Shown here: piece by piece, positions 17,050 to 26,624 of the stretch
How positions within the stretch are numbered: position 1 is the first letter of the stretch
Layout of the letters: every line of letters starts with the position of its first letter
Assembly (NCBI GenBank): GCA_963742405.1
Contig: CAVUMB010000006.1
Span: 293,075-357,074 of the forward strand
Source: JAGVSR01 sp963742405
GTDB lineage: Bacteria > Pseudomonadota > Alphaproteobacteria > Rhizobiales > Hyphomicrobiaceae
Direction: 5' to 3'
DNA: 64,000 nt
Position numbers and translations under genes: made by a program
Notes under the pieces: generated by a model
Told to the model about the DNA's origin: nothing
The model's database searches: none
Seen by the model: only the letters and a program-made list of their open reading frames with translations

Positions 17050-17373
17050 CTATCGGGCGCCGCGAGAGCGCACGAACAAAAAGCTCACTGGCTTAGGCTG
17101 AGATCGGAGGCGCTCGGCTACTAACACCGCCGATGTGAAGCACCCAGGAGTGGCAGTGGATCGTATTGGAGGAGACTTTATAGGGAGCGGCGCCAACAAA
17201 GCGGGGGCGTCGGCGACTATTGCGGCCCCCACGGCTCGCGCAGAGATGGCGAAACAATCCGGGCAATCTGAAGCAAAGGCCGGCTGGATCAAAATGATCA
17301 GAGCGAGGATCGAGACAGACGTCGCAAAAAGAACGGCGTGCTTTTGGCGCCGCAAAGCCGCGGAAATGAGCAT
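17050..17373 (-). CDS. Small exported hypothetical protein
   Basis: A 107-residue product with a signal-type hydrophobic segment (LFATSVSILALIILIQPAFA) followed by SDCPDC, a Pro-rich middle and a basic C-terminus. It sits between a DUF2946 gene and the barrel protein on the same strand, with gaps of 20-70 bp, which supports a gene. The CPDC pair could bind metal or be redox active; no family is recognised. Confidence 0.5.
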   Translation of the reverse strand: MLISAALRRQKHAVLFATSVSILALIILIQPAFASDCPDCFAISARAVGAAIVADAPALLAPLPIKSPPIRSTATPGCFTSAVLVAERLRSQPKPVSFLFVRSRGAR

Positions 17374-17442
17374 GGGACGGGTTCCACCTGATTGATACGC
17401 AAAGTGCCGCGCGCGTAGGTCCGCGCACGTTCGGCTGCAGCA

Positions 17443-17841
17443 TCAAACGAGTGAAGGAGGGCCGCGGGTGCCGAGCTGAGGGCCGGCACGCACGGGAGGC
17501 AGGCTAAATGCAACGAGGATCCAGGTGGTCGGCTTCGAAAAACTACTTGGCGCGATCACACGCGCATCAGCTTCTAACAGCGCTACCTGCGCAATTCCGG
17601 AAAATACGCAGGGCTGGTCGCTGTGCCCCTTCTTGGATGGCTTCTCATCATGACCGTCTGTTGAGACGACTTTGGCGCCGTTCGCCGTACAGATGACGAG
17701 TGTCAGGCCGTCGCCAACATTCGAGGAAAAGACTGGCATAAAGCCAGCCGGAATGAGGGACTTCAGAACGACGGAAGCGAGCGCGACGCCGACGCACCAT
17801 CGGCCAAACTTAAGCCCCAACACTCGCTGCCGCCACGTCAT
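17443..17841 (-). CDS. DUF2946-like protein
   Basis: A 132-residue protein with an N-terminal hydrophobic segment and the pattern LKSLIPAGFMP...LVICTANG...DQPCVFSGIAQ...LPPVRAGPQLGTRGPPSL. These features (PAGFMP, CT.NG, CPF/CVFSG, C-terminal RGPP) are those of DUF2946 proteins, small envelope proteins co-located with copper resistance genes. It is the first gene of the minus-strand copper operon. Confidence 0.75.
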   Translation of the reverse strand: MTWRQRVLGLKFGRWCVGVALASVVLKSLIPAGFMPVFSSNVGDGLTLVICTANGAKVVSTDGHDEKPSKKGHSDQPCVFSGIAQVALLEADARVIAPSSFSKPTTWILVAFSLPPVRAGPQLGTRGPPSLV

Positions 17842-18317
17842 TGTTTCAGCCTAAGCTCATGTCAAAAAGCTAGCAATCCAGATTTCACTTCATGAGCGTT
17901 GCAAGATTTTTGCAAGCTCAATTGCCGGTGATGCGGTTGCAGGCTCGCCAGTCGTTGCAATTGCAGCACACATGCCGTGGCGCAGTGCGCGCCGCAGTCG
18001 CAAGGGCGATCAGGACCTTTAGGTGCCTAGATCCAAGCCGTACAACTTCGTTGGACCATCTCTTTGTCGGCCCTCCGGCAGTAGCTCGAGCAGCGGTAAA
18101 TGGTCGGGTCTGGGTCACGTGCACGCATGACCCACACGCCCCCAGAACGGCGGCTCCACCTCAGTCAGCAGAAAGTCTTCGAAAACTTTCGCTGACCGGC
18201 AGCTTGTACTTCAACAACGGTCACTGATTTTCGAACGGCGTTCGTCAGCGACGGGCAAATTTCTACCGCAATGGGATGTAGCGCAACGACATCCGCTTTA
18301 CTTGGCAACGGAAATCG
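17842..18317. other. Gene-free stretch upstream of the copper operon
   Basis: No supported coding frame in either direction. It should contain the promoter of the minus-strand copper operon, but no clear -35/-10 pair or repeat was seen. Confidence 0.4.
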
Positions 18318-18454
18318 CGAGCGTCGTAAGGGCGAGGGGGTAGGGCGTGCAGCGGCCGATGAGTAGCCCGATCCCCAGTGCGACAGCCCAGGAGGCGTAT
18401 GGATAATCAAGGCTCAGCACTCAGTTCTACCTTCTCGCAGCTAGGCACCTGTTT
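18318..18454. pseudogene. Scrambled fragment of the DUF4010 gene
   Basis: Bases 18355-18454 match the 5' end of the DUF4010 gene at 35.7-35.8 kb plus its upstream flank in the same orientation, encoding PYASWAVALGIGLLIG on the minus strand. The adjoining bases 18318-18354 match the next part of the same gene but inverted (ERRKGEGVGRAA on the plus strand). The fragment is thus a duplicated piece broken by an inversion at about 18354. Confidence 0.75.
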
Positions 18455-18726
18455 GACTATGAGCAGCAATCAGAACGCCTTGAGCCACGCAGAGCGCCTC
18501 GGCAACTCCAACGCTCGGTAGAATTAGACGCTTTCGTGACTTTCCTCTCGATTGCGCTACTTCGCTTTCGAAAACATCAGAAGCTGCTAAATGTTGGTGC
18601 CAATCAGGATTTGGTTCGCCCGCATATTGGCGGCAGCTGACAGATCGCTTGCGGCGTTCTTCTGGTTCGTGACGACTGTGCTTTACCAGACGTCTTTTGC
18701 CAAAATGGTTTGTAGCCTTGCCGAAC

Positions 18727-18754
18727 CCGGAAGTGGGTTGCCACCCACTTCCGG
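18727..18754 (-). terminator. 12-bp perfect hairpin downstream of the peroxidase gene
   Basis: CCGGAAGTGGGT and ACCCACTTCCGG are separated by TGCC, 44 bp past the stop of the minus-strand diheme peroxidase. No T-run follows on the minus strand, so termination by this hairpin alone is plausible but not certain. Confidence 0.5.
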
Positions 18755-18797
18755 CAAACGCTATACGGCAATCCGGAGGTATGAATGGTATTGAACG

Positions 18798-19844
18798 CTA
18801 TTGCTGGGGCACAGGCGTCGCGACTGTGCTTGGCGGCAATATGGGGTAGACGACTTGCGGCTGCTCGCCCGTCAGTGACTTGAGGTAGGCGGTGATTTTC
18901 GAAACCTCGTCGTCTGTCAATTTTTCACCCAGTTGGCTCGCACCCATAACGGCAACCGCCTGGCGCAAGTCCCATGACTTCCCCGTATGAAAATAGGGCG
19001 GCGTCAGCTCGATATTGCGCAGTGGCGGAACCCGGAACACGAACTCGTCGCTAGGCGTCTTAGTGACTTCGAGCCGACCCTTGTCGCCCGGCGGCAGAAA
19101 ATCAGCGCCTGGCTTCTCCACCACGCCGAACGGTGCGTACATTTGACCACCGATGTTGATGCCCGCATGGCAGCCGGCACAGCCCTTGTCGATAAAAAGT
19201 TTCAATCCGTCCTTCTCTTCTGCAGTGAGCGCATTGGTATCACCGCCGAGATACTTGTCGAAGGGGGAGTTTGGCGTGATCAGCGTCGCCTCAAATGCCG
19301 CAATCGCAGTCACTACGTTTGCCATGGTGATCCGATCCGTATCGCTTGGAAACGCCGCCTCAAAGAGCTTCGCGTAACCCGGTATTCCCTTGAGCATCTC
19401 GATGGCATGTTCATGTTTGATGCCCATCTCAATGGGGTTTTGAATGGGCCCGCCAGCCTGCGCCTTCAAATCTGCCGCTCGCCCATCCCAGAACTGGGCG
19501 ACGTTAAACACGGAGTTGAGCACTGTGGGCGCGTTACGACCGCCCCTCTGCCACTTGTGTCCGATGGAGGTTGGTAACATATCCACGCCGCCAAGACCTA
19601 TCTGATGGCAGGTGTTGCAACTGATGTTGTGGCTCTGTGACAAGCGCGGTTCGAAGTAGAGTGCCTTGCCAAGTTCGACCATCGCTGGCGTCGCGGCAAC
19701 GTCTTTAACTTTCGGTGGCTTCAATGGGATGGGCTCGAAAAGACTTTGAGCTTGCTTCAAGAGTGGATCGTCGGCGGCAGACGCTGGCGCCACACCAAAA
19801 AAGAAGACCAGTAGACAGGCTCCGAGAAAAGCTGATGAACGCAT
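18798..19844 (-). CDS. Diheme cytochrome c peroxidase / MauG family protein
   Basis: A 348-residue periplasmic enzyme with a signal peptide ending APASAAD, heme sites CNTCH (near residue 80) and CAGCH (near 225), and the family segments RNAPTVLNSVFN, FWDGRA and LTPPYFHTGKSWDLRQAV. It would reduce hydrogen peroxide with electrons from periplasmic cytochromes such as those at 7.5-10.5 kb. The ATG at 19844 follows AGGAGG by five bases. A decayed copy of its C-terminus is at 52.1 kb. Confidence 0.9.
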   Translation of the reverse strand: MRSSAFLGACLLVFFFGVAPASAADDPLLKQAQSLFEPIPLKPPKVKDVAATPAMVELGKALYFEPRLSQSHNISCNTCHQIGLGGVDMLPTSIGHKWQRGGRNAPTVLNSVFNVAQFWDGRAADLKAQAGGPIQNPIEMGIKHEHAIEMLKGIPGYAKLFEAAFPSDTDRITMANVVTAIAAFEATLITPNSPFDKYLGGDTNALTAEEKDGLKLFIDKGCAGCHAGINIGGQMYAPFGVVEKPGADFLPPGDKGRLEVTKTPSDEFVFRVPPLRNIELTPPYFHTGKSWDLRQAVAVMGASQLGEKLTDDEVSKITAYLKSLTGEQPQVVYPILPPSTVATPVPQQ

Positions 19845-19964
19845 AACGGCCTCCTCCTGCAAAGTGATATCGCTATCGAAATGAATCTTATCTCATGCGG
19901 CGGCTATTCGTTCCTTTGATCCATCTCAATGCAACCTGCGGACTTCGACCGGCGACTCCCGTTC

Positions 19965-20528
19965 TGCATCGGGGGCAGCGGTTCGGGATTAATCCGAAGA
20001 CCTGATAAGATGACGGCGTTCTCGGTTCAGACGGGCTATCTGCGCACGAATCCTCCGGTTTCTATAAATCATCGCAAGATCTTGGCCGTCGACACGACGA
20101 AGCCCAAGAAGCAGCAGCATAAGCAGACGGCCAAGCGCCGTTTCGACTGCCTGATAGTCGATCTCGGCTTTACGGCCGGCATCACGATCAAAATAGACGA
20201 CGTGGCGGGCTGGCGGCAGCGGTCGCAGGACGTGCCCGTCCCGCGCTCACGCATGCACCTGGACACGCGCAGGCCGACTTCGGTGAGACGCTGGCAGTGG
20301 TTGGCCAGGTCTAGGGCAAGATACAATTCCTGGTCTGCGATCTGCCGCGGCATCCCGCAGTCCATCTTATGCAACGATACCAAGATCGCCGTGGCCAAGA
20401 TCCAGGGCGACGCAGCTCGCCAGAGGACTCGCGTATCCTCGGAGCTGCATTCTCATTATTTGTTGAAGGATCGGTTCGGGCGTCCGGCCAAGGGTAAAGG
20501 CGAGGGGCTATCGCGTGCCGACTTGTAA
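19965..20528 (+). pseudogene. Decayed IS21-family transposase IstA
   Basis: Pieces of IstA are recognisable in alternating frames: FGINPKT, then KMTAFSVQTGYLRTNPP, KQTAKRRFDCL and GFTAGITI, then HAQADFGETLAVVG with an in-frame stop shortly after (start of the rve domain), then NDTKIAVAKIQGDAARQRTR and SHYLLKDRFGRPAKGKGE. At least two frameshifts and several stops make it inactive, and no istB follows. It abuts the truncated second ATPase copy and is the likely cause of that truncation. Confidence 0.75.
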
Positions 20529-20567
20529 ATGTGTCGCGTGATCTTACGGCTCGGCGACTTCGGGCAG

Positions 20568-21305
20568 CTCGCGGCAGCGGATGTTGGCATTGCAATGGGC
20601 GCCCGAGGTGCCAGCGCCTCCTCAGAGGCGGCCGACGTGGTCATTCTTGTCGATCGCCTCGATCGGGTTTCCCAGGCTGTCATCATTGCACGCCGTGCCC
20701 GCGGCATCGCGATTTAGAGCATCACGGTCGGAATTGGACTTTCTGGCATCGCAATGATCGCGGCGGCGTTTGGTTATCTAACTCCGGTCGCTGGCGCTTT
20801 GACCCAGGAAGCGATCGACGTGGCCGTCATTCTGAATGCTTTGCGCGCACTGTCACCGGAATGGCGGCTCGGTCGTGAAACCTTGCAGCCCGCAGCCGTG
20901 CGGGCCCTGCAACAAGAGCATTTACAGCTTGACGCTTCGCTTGACCGGCTTCGTGAAATTGCCGATGCGCTTGATGATGCCCCGCCCGAGTCAGCGGCGG
21001 TTCTCATTCGCGAAGCTGCTGCTTTGGTAACAACCAAGATCGTGGAGCACGAGCGCGACGATGAAGGTCGGATTTATCCTCGTCTAGCGAAGTTTCTGCA
21101 TGATGGGCATGGCCTGGCTGCAATGAGCCGGGCGCATCGTGAGATCCTCCACCTCGCACGGCTGCTGACGCGGGTTTCCGAAGGACTTAAGTCTGAGGAC
21201 GCTGATCGCTATCTCATTCGGGATGCGCAGCGCGTCATCGAGTCCATCGTGCGCATTCACAACGCGCAAGAGGAAGATATCTACGAGCATGCGACAACAG
21301 GTTGA
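20568..21305 (+). pseudogene. P1B-type ATPase copy 2: C-terminal third with intact hemerythrin domain
   Basis: The match to copy 1 begins just after the GDGINDAP motif (AAADVGIAMGARGASASSEAA). Codon 20716-20718 is TAG where copy 1 has CAG. Downstream, a 183-codon frame from ATG 20754 to 21305 runs through the last two membrane helices (TQEAIDVAVILNALR) into an uninterrupted hemerythrin domain (HLQLDASLDRLREIADAL, VEHERDDEGR, SRAHREIL, HNAQEEDIYEH). The catalytic domains are absent, so it cannot pump. It might be expressed as a membrane-anchored hemerythrin. Confidence 0.8.
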
Positions 21306-21367
21306 TTAGTGTAATGTGCACATTGATTGGCTGCACTCGCGAATAATGACTGTGTCAGGCGAACTGA

Positions 21368-22111
21368 ATGGATCAGCTGCAAGGGACACAAAAACCTAGT
21401 GTGAACGGCCCACCGGCTTTCGTCGCGCATGGATTAACCAAAGTCTACGGCACGCCAGACGCGCCGCTCTACGCCCTTCGCGAAATCGATCTTGAGATTC
21501 GTCAGGGGGAGTTCCTACTCCTGCTTGGACCATCGGGCTCGGGCAAATTCACGCTGCTCAATATCCTCGGCGGACTCGATGCGCCGACCTCAGGGACAGC
21601 CCGGTGGCGCGATCATGAGTTGACAGGCGCGACAGATGCCGAGCTCACTCAATACCGCCGCGAACACGTCGGCTTCGTCTTCCAATTCTACAACCTCATT
21701 CCCAGCCTCACCGTTCTTGAGAATGTGCGTCTCGTCGCTGAAATCGCCCAGAACCCGATGCCGCCGGAGCATGCGCTCGATCTTGTGGGGCTCTCGCACT
21801 GGCTTGATCGCTTTCCTTCTCAGCTTTCAGGAGGCGAGCAGCAGCGCGTGGCTGTTGCTCGTGCCATCGTCAAACGGCCGGACATTCTGCTTTGCGACGA
21901 ACCAACTGGCGCGCTTGACGCGGCGACGGGCCGCCTCGTTCTCGCCGCGATAGCCCGGGTCAACGCTGAGCTCGGCACGACAACCGTCGTCATCACACAC
22001 AACTCTGCCATTGCCGGCATGGCCGACCGTATCGTGCGACTGAGCAGTGGGCGAATTGCGAGCGAGGAGATCAATGCGCATCGCATCACCGCCGAGGAAG
22101 TCACGTGGTGA
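21368..22111 (+). CDS. ABC transporter ATP-binding protein, copy 2, with altered Walker A
   Basis: A 247-residue, nearly identical paralog of the copy-1 ATPase with signature LSGGEQQRVAVARAI and Walker B LLCDEPTGALD. The Walker A reads GPSGSGKFT: residue 61 is Phe (TTC, 21548-21550) where copy 1 has Ser. That Ser/Thr position coordinates Mg-ATP, so catalysis is doubtful. Its stop overlaps the permease start (GTGA). Confidence 0.85.
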   Translation: MDQLQGTQKPSVNGPPAFVAHGLTKVYGTPDAPLYALREIDLEIRQGEFLLLLGPSGSGKFTLLNILGGLDAPTSGTARWRDHELTGATDAELTQYRREHVGFVFQFYNLIPSLTVLENVRLVAEIAQNPMPPEHALDLVGLSHWLDRFPSQLSGGEQQRVAVARAIVKRPDILLCDEPTGALDAATGRLVLAAIARVNAELGTTTVVITHNSAIAGMADRIVRLSSGRIASEEINAHRITAEEVTW

Positions 22112-24472
22112 GAGTCCTTGATATCAAGGTGATGCGCGATCTATGGTCGATGCGAACACAGGTCTTGAGTATTGCCCTGCTCATTGGGTCTGGTGTCGCG
22201 GTCTTCGTCATGTCGGTTTCAAACTACCAAGCGCTCGTGGCCGCGATGGACGGGCACTATCGTAACGAGCGCTTCGCTGACCTCTTCGCAAGCTTGAAGC
22301 GTGCACCAAACTCAGTAATCCCGCGACTGCGCGAGATCGACGGGATTGGCATCGTTGAACCTCGCATCAACCAGCCTGTCCGAGTGATTAGGCCCGACAC
22401 TGTTCTCCCCATCACGGGGCGCATCGTATCGATCCCTGTGAGCGGGCAACCGTTGCTGAACCGTTTGCATCTCGTCGAGGGTCGGTCAATCGATCCAGCC
22501 CGCTCCAATGAAATCATAATCAACGAGGCCTATGCCAAAGCTCGAACGGTACGCCCCGGAGATAGTATCGACGTTGTCCTCAACGGTCGCTTGCAATCTT
22601 TCCGGGTCGTCGGCATCGCGCTGTCGCCAGAGTTCGTCTTTGCCACACGCTCGGCTTTGCCGCTCCCTGACGATCGCAATCTCGTCATCCTTTGGGCAGG
22701 CGAGGATGCGGTGGCCGGCGCCTTCGATATGCGGGGTGCATTCAACGATGTCGTGTTTACCGTCGAACCACAAGCTTCGAAGCCTCGCGTCATTGAGGAG
22801 ATCGATAGGCTACTCGCTCCTTACGGTGGCATTGGCGCTTTCGACCGCAGCGAGCTCGCCTCTCACAGATTTTTGCAGGACGAACTGGCCGAACAGAAGA
22901 CCTTGAGCATTGTGATCCCTACGGTCTTCTTCGGCATCGCTGCATTTCTGTTGAATGTCATTCTCGGCCGGCTCGTCGATGCTCAGCGCGAACAGATTGC
23001 TTCTCTGAAAGCTCTGGGCTTTGGGAACACGCCGATCATCCTGCATTACTTCAAGTTCGTTTCGCTGATCGCGCTCGCCGGATCACTCATCGGCATACTC
23101 CTTGGATGGTGGCTCGCTGCTGCCGTCATCGAAAGTTACCGCGGTTTTTTCCGATTCCCGGTGCTAGAAACCCGCTTCGAACCCTGGTCCATCGCTATCG
23201 CAACGCTCGTGAGCGTCCTGGCAGCCAACGCTGCGGCGGCCTCCGCTGTGTTGCGCGTCGCGCGGCTGCCCCCCGCGGAAGCGCTCCGCGCACCAGTCCC
23301 AGTTGCGGCCCGACATGTTCCACTCCTCGGGCGGCGGGCGGCGTCGAAAATTCCCTTGTCAGCCATCATGGCGCTACGCTCGATCATCGGCCGGCCCTTT
23401 CGAACGCTCTTTACAATAGCCGGAATCGCGTTGGCTCTCCCGCTCGTGTTGTTCGGTCTCTTCTGGTTCGATGCCATCAATTACATGATCGACGTGAGCT
23501 TCGGTCGGATCGAACGGGGCGATGCCTTCGTTTCCTTTTCCGCACCCGTGCCAGCAACGGCCATCTACGAGCTAAGGGCGGTTCCAGGGAATCCTTGCCG
23601 CGGAAGGCCAGCGCATCGTGCCTGTCCAGCTGCGTAACGGACATCGGCGCTACCGCACCGCGTTGCAAGGTCTTGCGGAAGGGTCCGAGCTCAAAGTTCT
23701 CCGCGATGCCCATCTCGAACCCATTGCTGTGCCTCTCGACGGGCTCATGCTGAGCCGCCCGCTGGCCAAGACACTTGGTCTCTTGGAGGGAGACACGGTG
23801 ACGATAGAGATCCTGGACGGAACACGTCCGGTGCGTGATCTACAGGTCGTCAAGCTCTCAGAGGATATTCTTGGATTTTCGGTGACTATGGATCTGGCCG
23901 CACTCAACCGATTGCTTGGCGATGGCGACGTTATCAATGCTGCCGCCTTAAAAGTCGATCCGGTCCATGCAGATACAGTTTGGCGTCGAATTCAGGAAAC
24001 ACCGAAGATCGAGGCAAGCTCCGTTAAGGCCTTGTGGCTGCATTTATTCGATGAGACCATTGCTGGACTTATTATGGTCAGCGCCCTCGTCCTCACCGCG
24101 TTCGGCCTGCTGATTGCCATTGGCGTCGTGTACAACAGTGCCCGAACCGCCTTTCACGAACGGGCCTGGGAACTGGCCAGTCTGAGAATTCTCGGGTTCA
24201 CACGTAACGAAGTCTCCTTAATTCTCATCAGCGAACTTGCCGTGGAGGTGCTTCTGGCCATTCCCCTCGGTCTGTTGGCCGGCCGACTTCTTATCGAGTT
24301 GATCGTGGCCCTGCGGGTTCAGGAATTGTTCCAGATTCCGGCCATTATCGAGCCGACGACCTATGCTGCGGCAGCCCTCATCGTGATGGCTGCTGCGCTT
24401 GCCAGCGCCTTCGCGATTCGACGTCGAATAGACCGCCTCGACCTCGTCACTGTGTTGAAGACCAGAGAGTAG
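22105..24472 (+). pseudogene. FtsX/MacB-like ABC permease, copy 2, single frameshift
   Basis: The first part (22105-23637) contains an N-terminal helix, a periplasmic MacB-like domain and three FtsX helices, with a further helix after them. A surplus A near 23592 (ccagggAatcctt) shifts the frame. The second part (23618-24472) supplies the second periplasmic domain and the C-terminal FtsX helices ending LDLVTVLKTRE. Joined, they give a protein of about 788 residues, the right length for a two-FtsX-domain permease. With the ATPase and adaptor it would form a tripartite exporter. It is functional only if the frameshift is an assembly error. Confidence 0.82.
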
Positions 24473-24474
24473 AC

Positions 24475-25659
24475 ATGCCCAAGACTTGGAGCCTGATCGT
24501 CGCTGGAGTTGTGCTCGCTGCGCTTGCGGCAGTCTCGCTGTTGAAGGGGTCCCGGGCTATCCTCGTCGAGACCGCGCCTGTCGTGGCAGAGCCGTTCGAG
24601 GCCGTGATCGAGGAAGACGGCCGCACTCGAGTTCGTGATCGCTTTATCGTCTCAGCACCCTTGGCCGGTCGTGTTCCTCGATTTCCCCTGAGCACAGGCG
24701 ACGCCGTAACAACAGGTCAGACGCTGACCAAGATCTCGCCTCACATCTCTCCGCTGCTTGAGCCACGCGCGCGGCAGGAACTGGAAGAGAAAGTTGGCAC
24801 GGCCCTGGCCGCTGTCGAGGAGTTCACCGCGCTCAAGGAGCAAAACGAGGTTCTCCTGCAAAGACTGCGTGCCGACCTAGACCGTACGACCAAGCTCCGG
24901 GAGAGGGGGGTAGCGAGTATCGCTCAATTCGACCGCGATACGTTTGCCGTCTTGGCCGCGGAGCGCGAAGTCTCCGCCGCTGAGCGCCGCCGCCATGCCG
25001 CTGAACATATACTTGAACAGGCGCGCGCCGCTCTGAAGCGGAGCGGAGAGAACGGGGCGGGTGAGGATTTCCCCGTAACATCACCCATCAACGGGCGGGT
25101 CTTGCGCATCATCCAGGAAAGTGAAGCGGTCGTCGCACTCGGTGCACCGCTAGTTGAATTAGGCGACACGACCGATCTCGAAGTCATGATCGATGTCCTG
25201 ACGTCAGACGCTGCCAGCATCAGAGCGGGAGACAAAGTAGTCGTAGATCGATGGGGCGGGCCAAAGCCTCTTGAGGGCCGCGTGCGACGTGTCGATCCGT
25301 CCGGATTCACGAAAATTTCGGCCTTGGGCGTGGAAGAGCAACGTGTCTGGGTAATTGTCGATATTGTTTCGCCGAAGGCTGAATGGGCCGCTCTTGGCGA
25401 CGGCTATCGGGTCGATGCTCGGATCATCGTTGATACGATAAACGAGGCGATTGTCATTCCGGTCGGGGCTTTATTCCGGCGAGGTGACGCCTGGTATGTC
25501 TTCGCTATCGTCAACGGCGTTGCTCGGCTTCGACAGGTCGATGTTATCCGCCGCTCGGGCCGACGCGCCGCGATCTCCTCCGGCTTGAAGCCAGTAGAGC
25601 AAGTCGTTGTCTATCCTCCTAACGCACTCGCTGACGGCTCGATCGTTCGGGTGCAGTGA
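24475..25659 (+). CDS. HlyD/MacA-type periplasmic adaptor
   Basis: A 394-residue membrane-fusion protein starting two bases after the permease stop. It has an N-terminal anchor (LIVAGVVLAALAAVSLL), lipoyl halves (APLAGRVPRFPLSTGDAVTT and SPINGRVLRIIQESEAVV), a coiled-coil of about 100 residues with Glu/Arg-rich heptads, and barrel domains ending DGSIVRVQ. It completes the ABC exporter operon; substrate is unknown. The counterpart in copy 1 has been lost. Confidence 0.9.
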   Translation: MPKTWSLIVAGVVLAALAAVSLLKGSRAILVETAPVVAEPFEAVIEEDGRTRVRDRFIVSAPLAGRVPRFPLSTGDAVTTGQTLTKISPHISPLLEPRARQELEEKVGTALAAVEEFTALKEQNEVLLQRLRADLDRTTKLRERGVASIAQFDRDTFAVLAAEREVSAAERRRHAAEHILEQARAALKRSGENGAGEDFPVTSPINGRVLRIIQESEAVVALGAPLVELGDTTDLEVMIDVLTSDAASIRAGDKVVVDRWGGPKPLEGRVRRVDPSGFTKISALGVEEQRVWVIVDIVSPKAEWAALGDGYRVDARIIVDTINEAIVIPVGALFRRGDAWYVFAIVNGVARLRQVDVIRRSGRRAAISSGLKPVEQVVVYPPNALADGSIVRVQ

Positions 25660-25890
25660 TACAGTTCGAGATATGTCTCCGTCTATGACCACCGTGCTTG
25701 CAAAGGCCTACGTCCTAGTGAGCGCCCGAGCCAAATCTCCTGCCCCCACCTGCTGATTGCATCGAGACCGACCGCCTGCCTAAGCGGATGCTTGGTGCCG
25801 AAGTCGAAAAGGCTGAACGCTGGCCGGTCGAGATAAGACGTCGGCGTGAATACGGATGGTTTTCCGACCAACCCACCTCAGGTTGCCGAA

Positions 25891-26226
25891 CTAAGGCTGG
25901 TCGGGAACGCCCTTGAGGCTCAGGATGTAAGCGATCAAATCGTCTGCGTCTTCGCCCTCGACCATCAAATTCGGCATCTCGGCATGCGACGTCTGTAGGA
26001 ATGCCGTAAGTGCCAAACGTGTAACGCCCTTCGTCTTGGCGATCTTCTGGAAGGGCGGGGCATATCGCATGGGCCAATTGTAATCCAACGCCAGAACGGC
26101 GTGGCACTCCGCGCAGGCGGTCCGGGCGTAATCCAACCCACGTTGCGAATTGCCGATCTCAGCGGCCGCGATACCTTGCGAAAATGGTACGGCAAGGAGC
26201 GCCAGTGCGATCCGAGGCTGAATCAT
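25891..26226 (-). CDS. Class I cytochrome c
   Basis: A 111-residue periplasmic monoheme cytochrome with a signal peptide ending GIAAAE, heme site CAECH about residue 36, and the distal Met in SHAEMPNLMVEG near residue 87, followed by the C-terminal helix ADDLIAYILSLKG. The ATG at 26226 is preferred because the signal peptide begins there. It is a probable soluble electron carrier for the neighbouring redox genes. Confidence 0.85.
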   Translation of the reverse strand: MIQPRIALALLAVPFSQGIAAAEIGNSQRGLDYARTACAECHAVLALDYNWPMRYAPPFQKIAKTKGVTRLALTAFLQTSHAEMPNLMVEGEDADDLIAYILSLKGVPDQP

Positions 26227-26272
26227 GTGATCCCGTGTTTGGCGTTGTCGAATGGCTTCACGCAAGGAGTTT

Positions 26273-26371
26273 GACCCATGAGTTGTTCGCAAATCTGATG
26301 TTGCTCTTTGTCAGCATGCACGAGACTTATTTCGTCTTGTTCAGGCGGTCCTTGGCCAAATACATGCTGTA
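26273..26371 (+). pseudogene. C-terminal fragment of the short cytochrome b gene
   Basis: The frame encodes HELFANLMLLFVSMHETYF...FRRSLAKYML and then stops. It matches the end of the cytochrome b protein at 9936-10481 (HELFANLMLLFVGMHVTYLF). Nothing upstream continues the homology, so it is a duplicated and truncated piece. Confidence 0.75.
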
Positions 26372-26624
26372 AATTGCGCGCCGAACAATCGTCAAGAAGC
26401 CAATCTGAACAGCTTGGGAGAGCGCGGGCCGTGCCACACTAGGAACAGGCATTGTGTTTGCTGGCTGGCTCCCGGCGACCAAGGAAGCGATGCAGTTGCC
26501 ACCTGGCACAGCCGCCGATCAGATCAACGCGAGTCTCTTACGAGCGGCGCGGTAGGCGGCACGCTCTGACCGGTAGGTCAGGGCCACAGCCTGATAAGGG
26601 AAAGGTCCTTCAATCCATGTCAAT

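Noticed and set aside
20069..20398. Minus-strand 109-codon frame with a Cys cluster
   Set aside because: The plus strand at this place contains IstA segments in order, which explains the region better.
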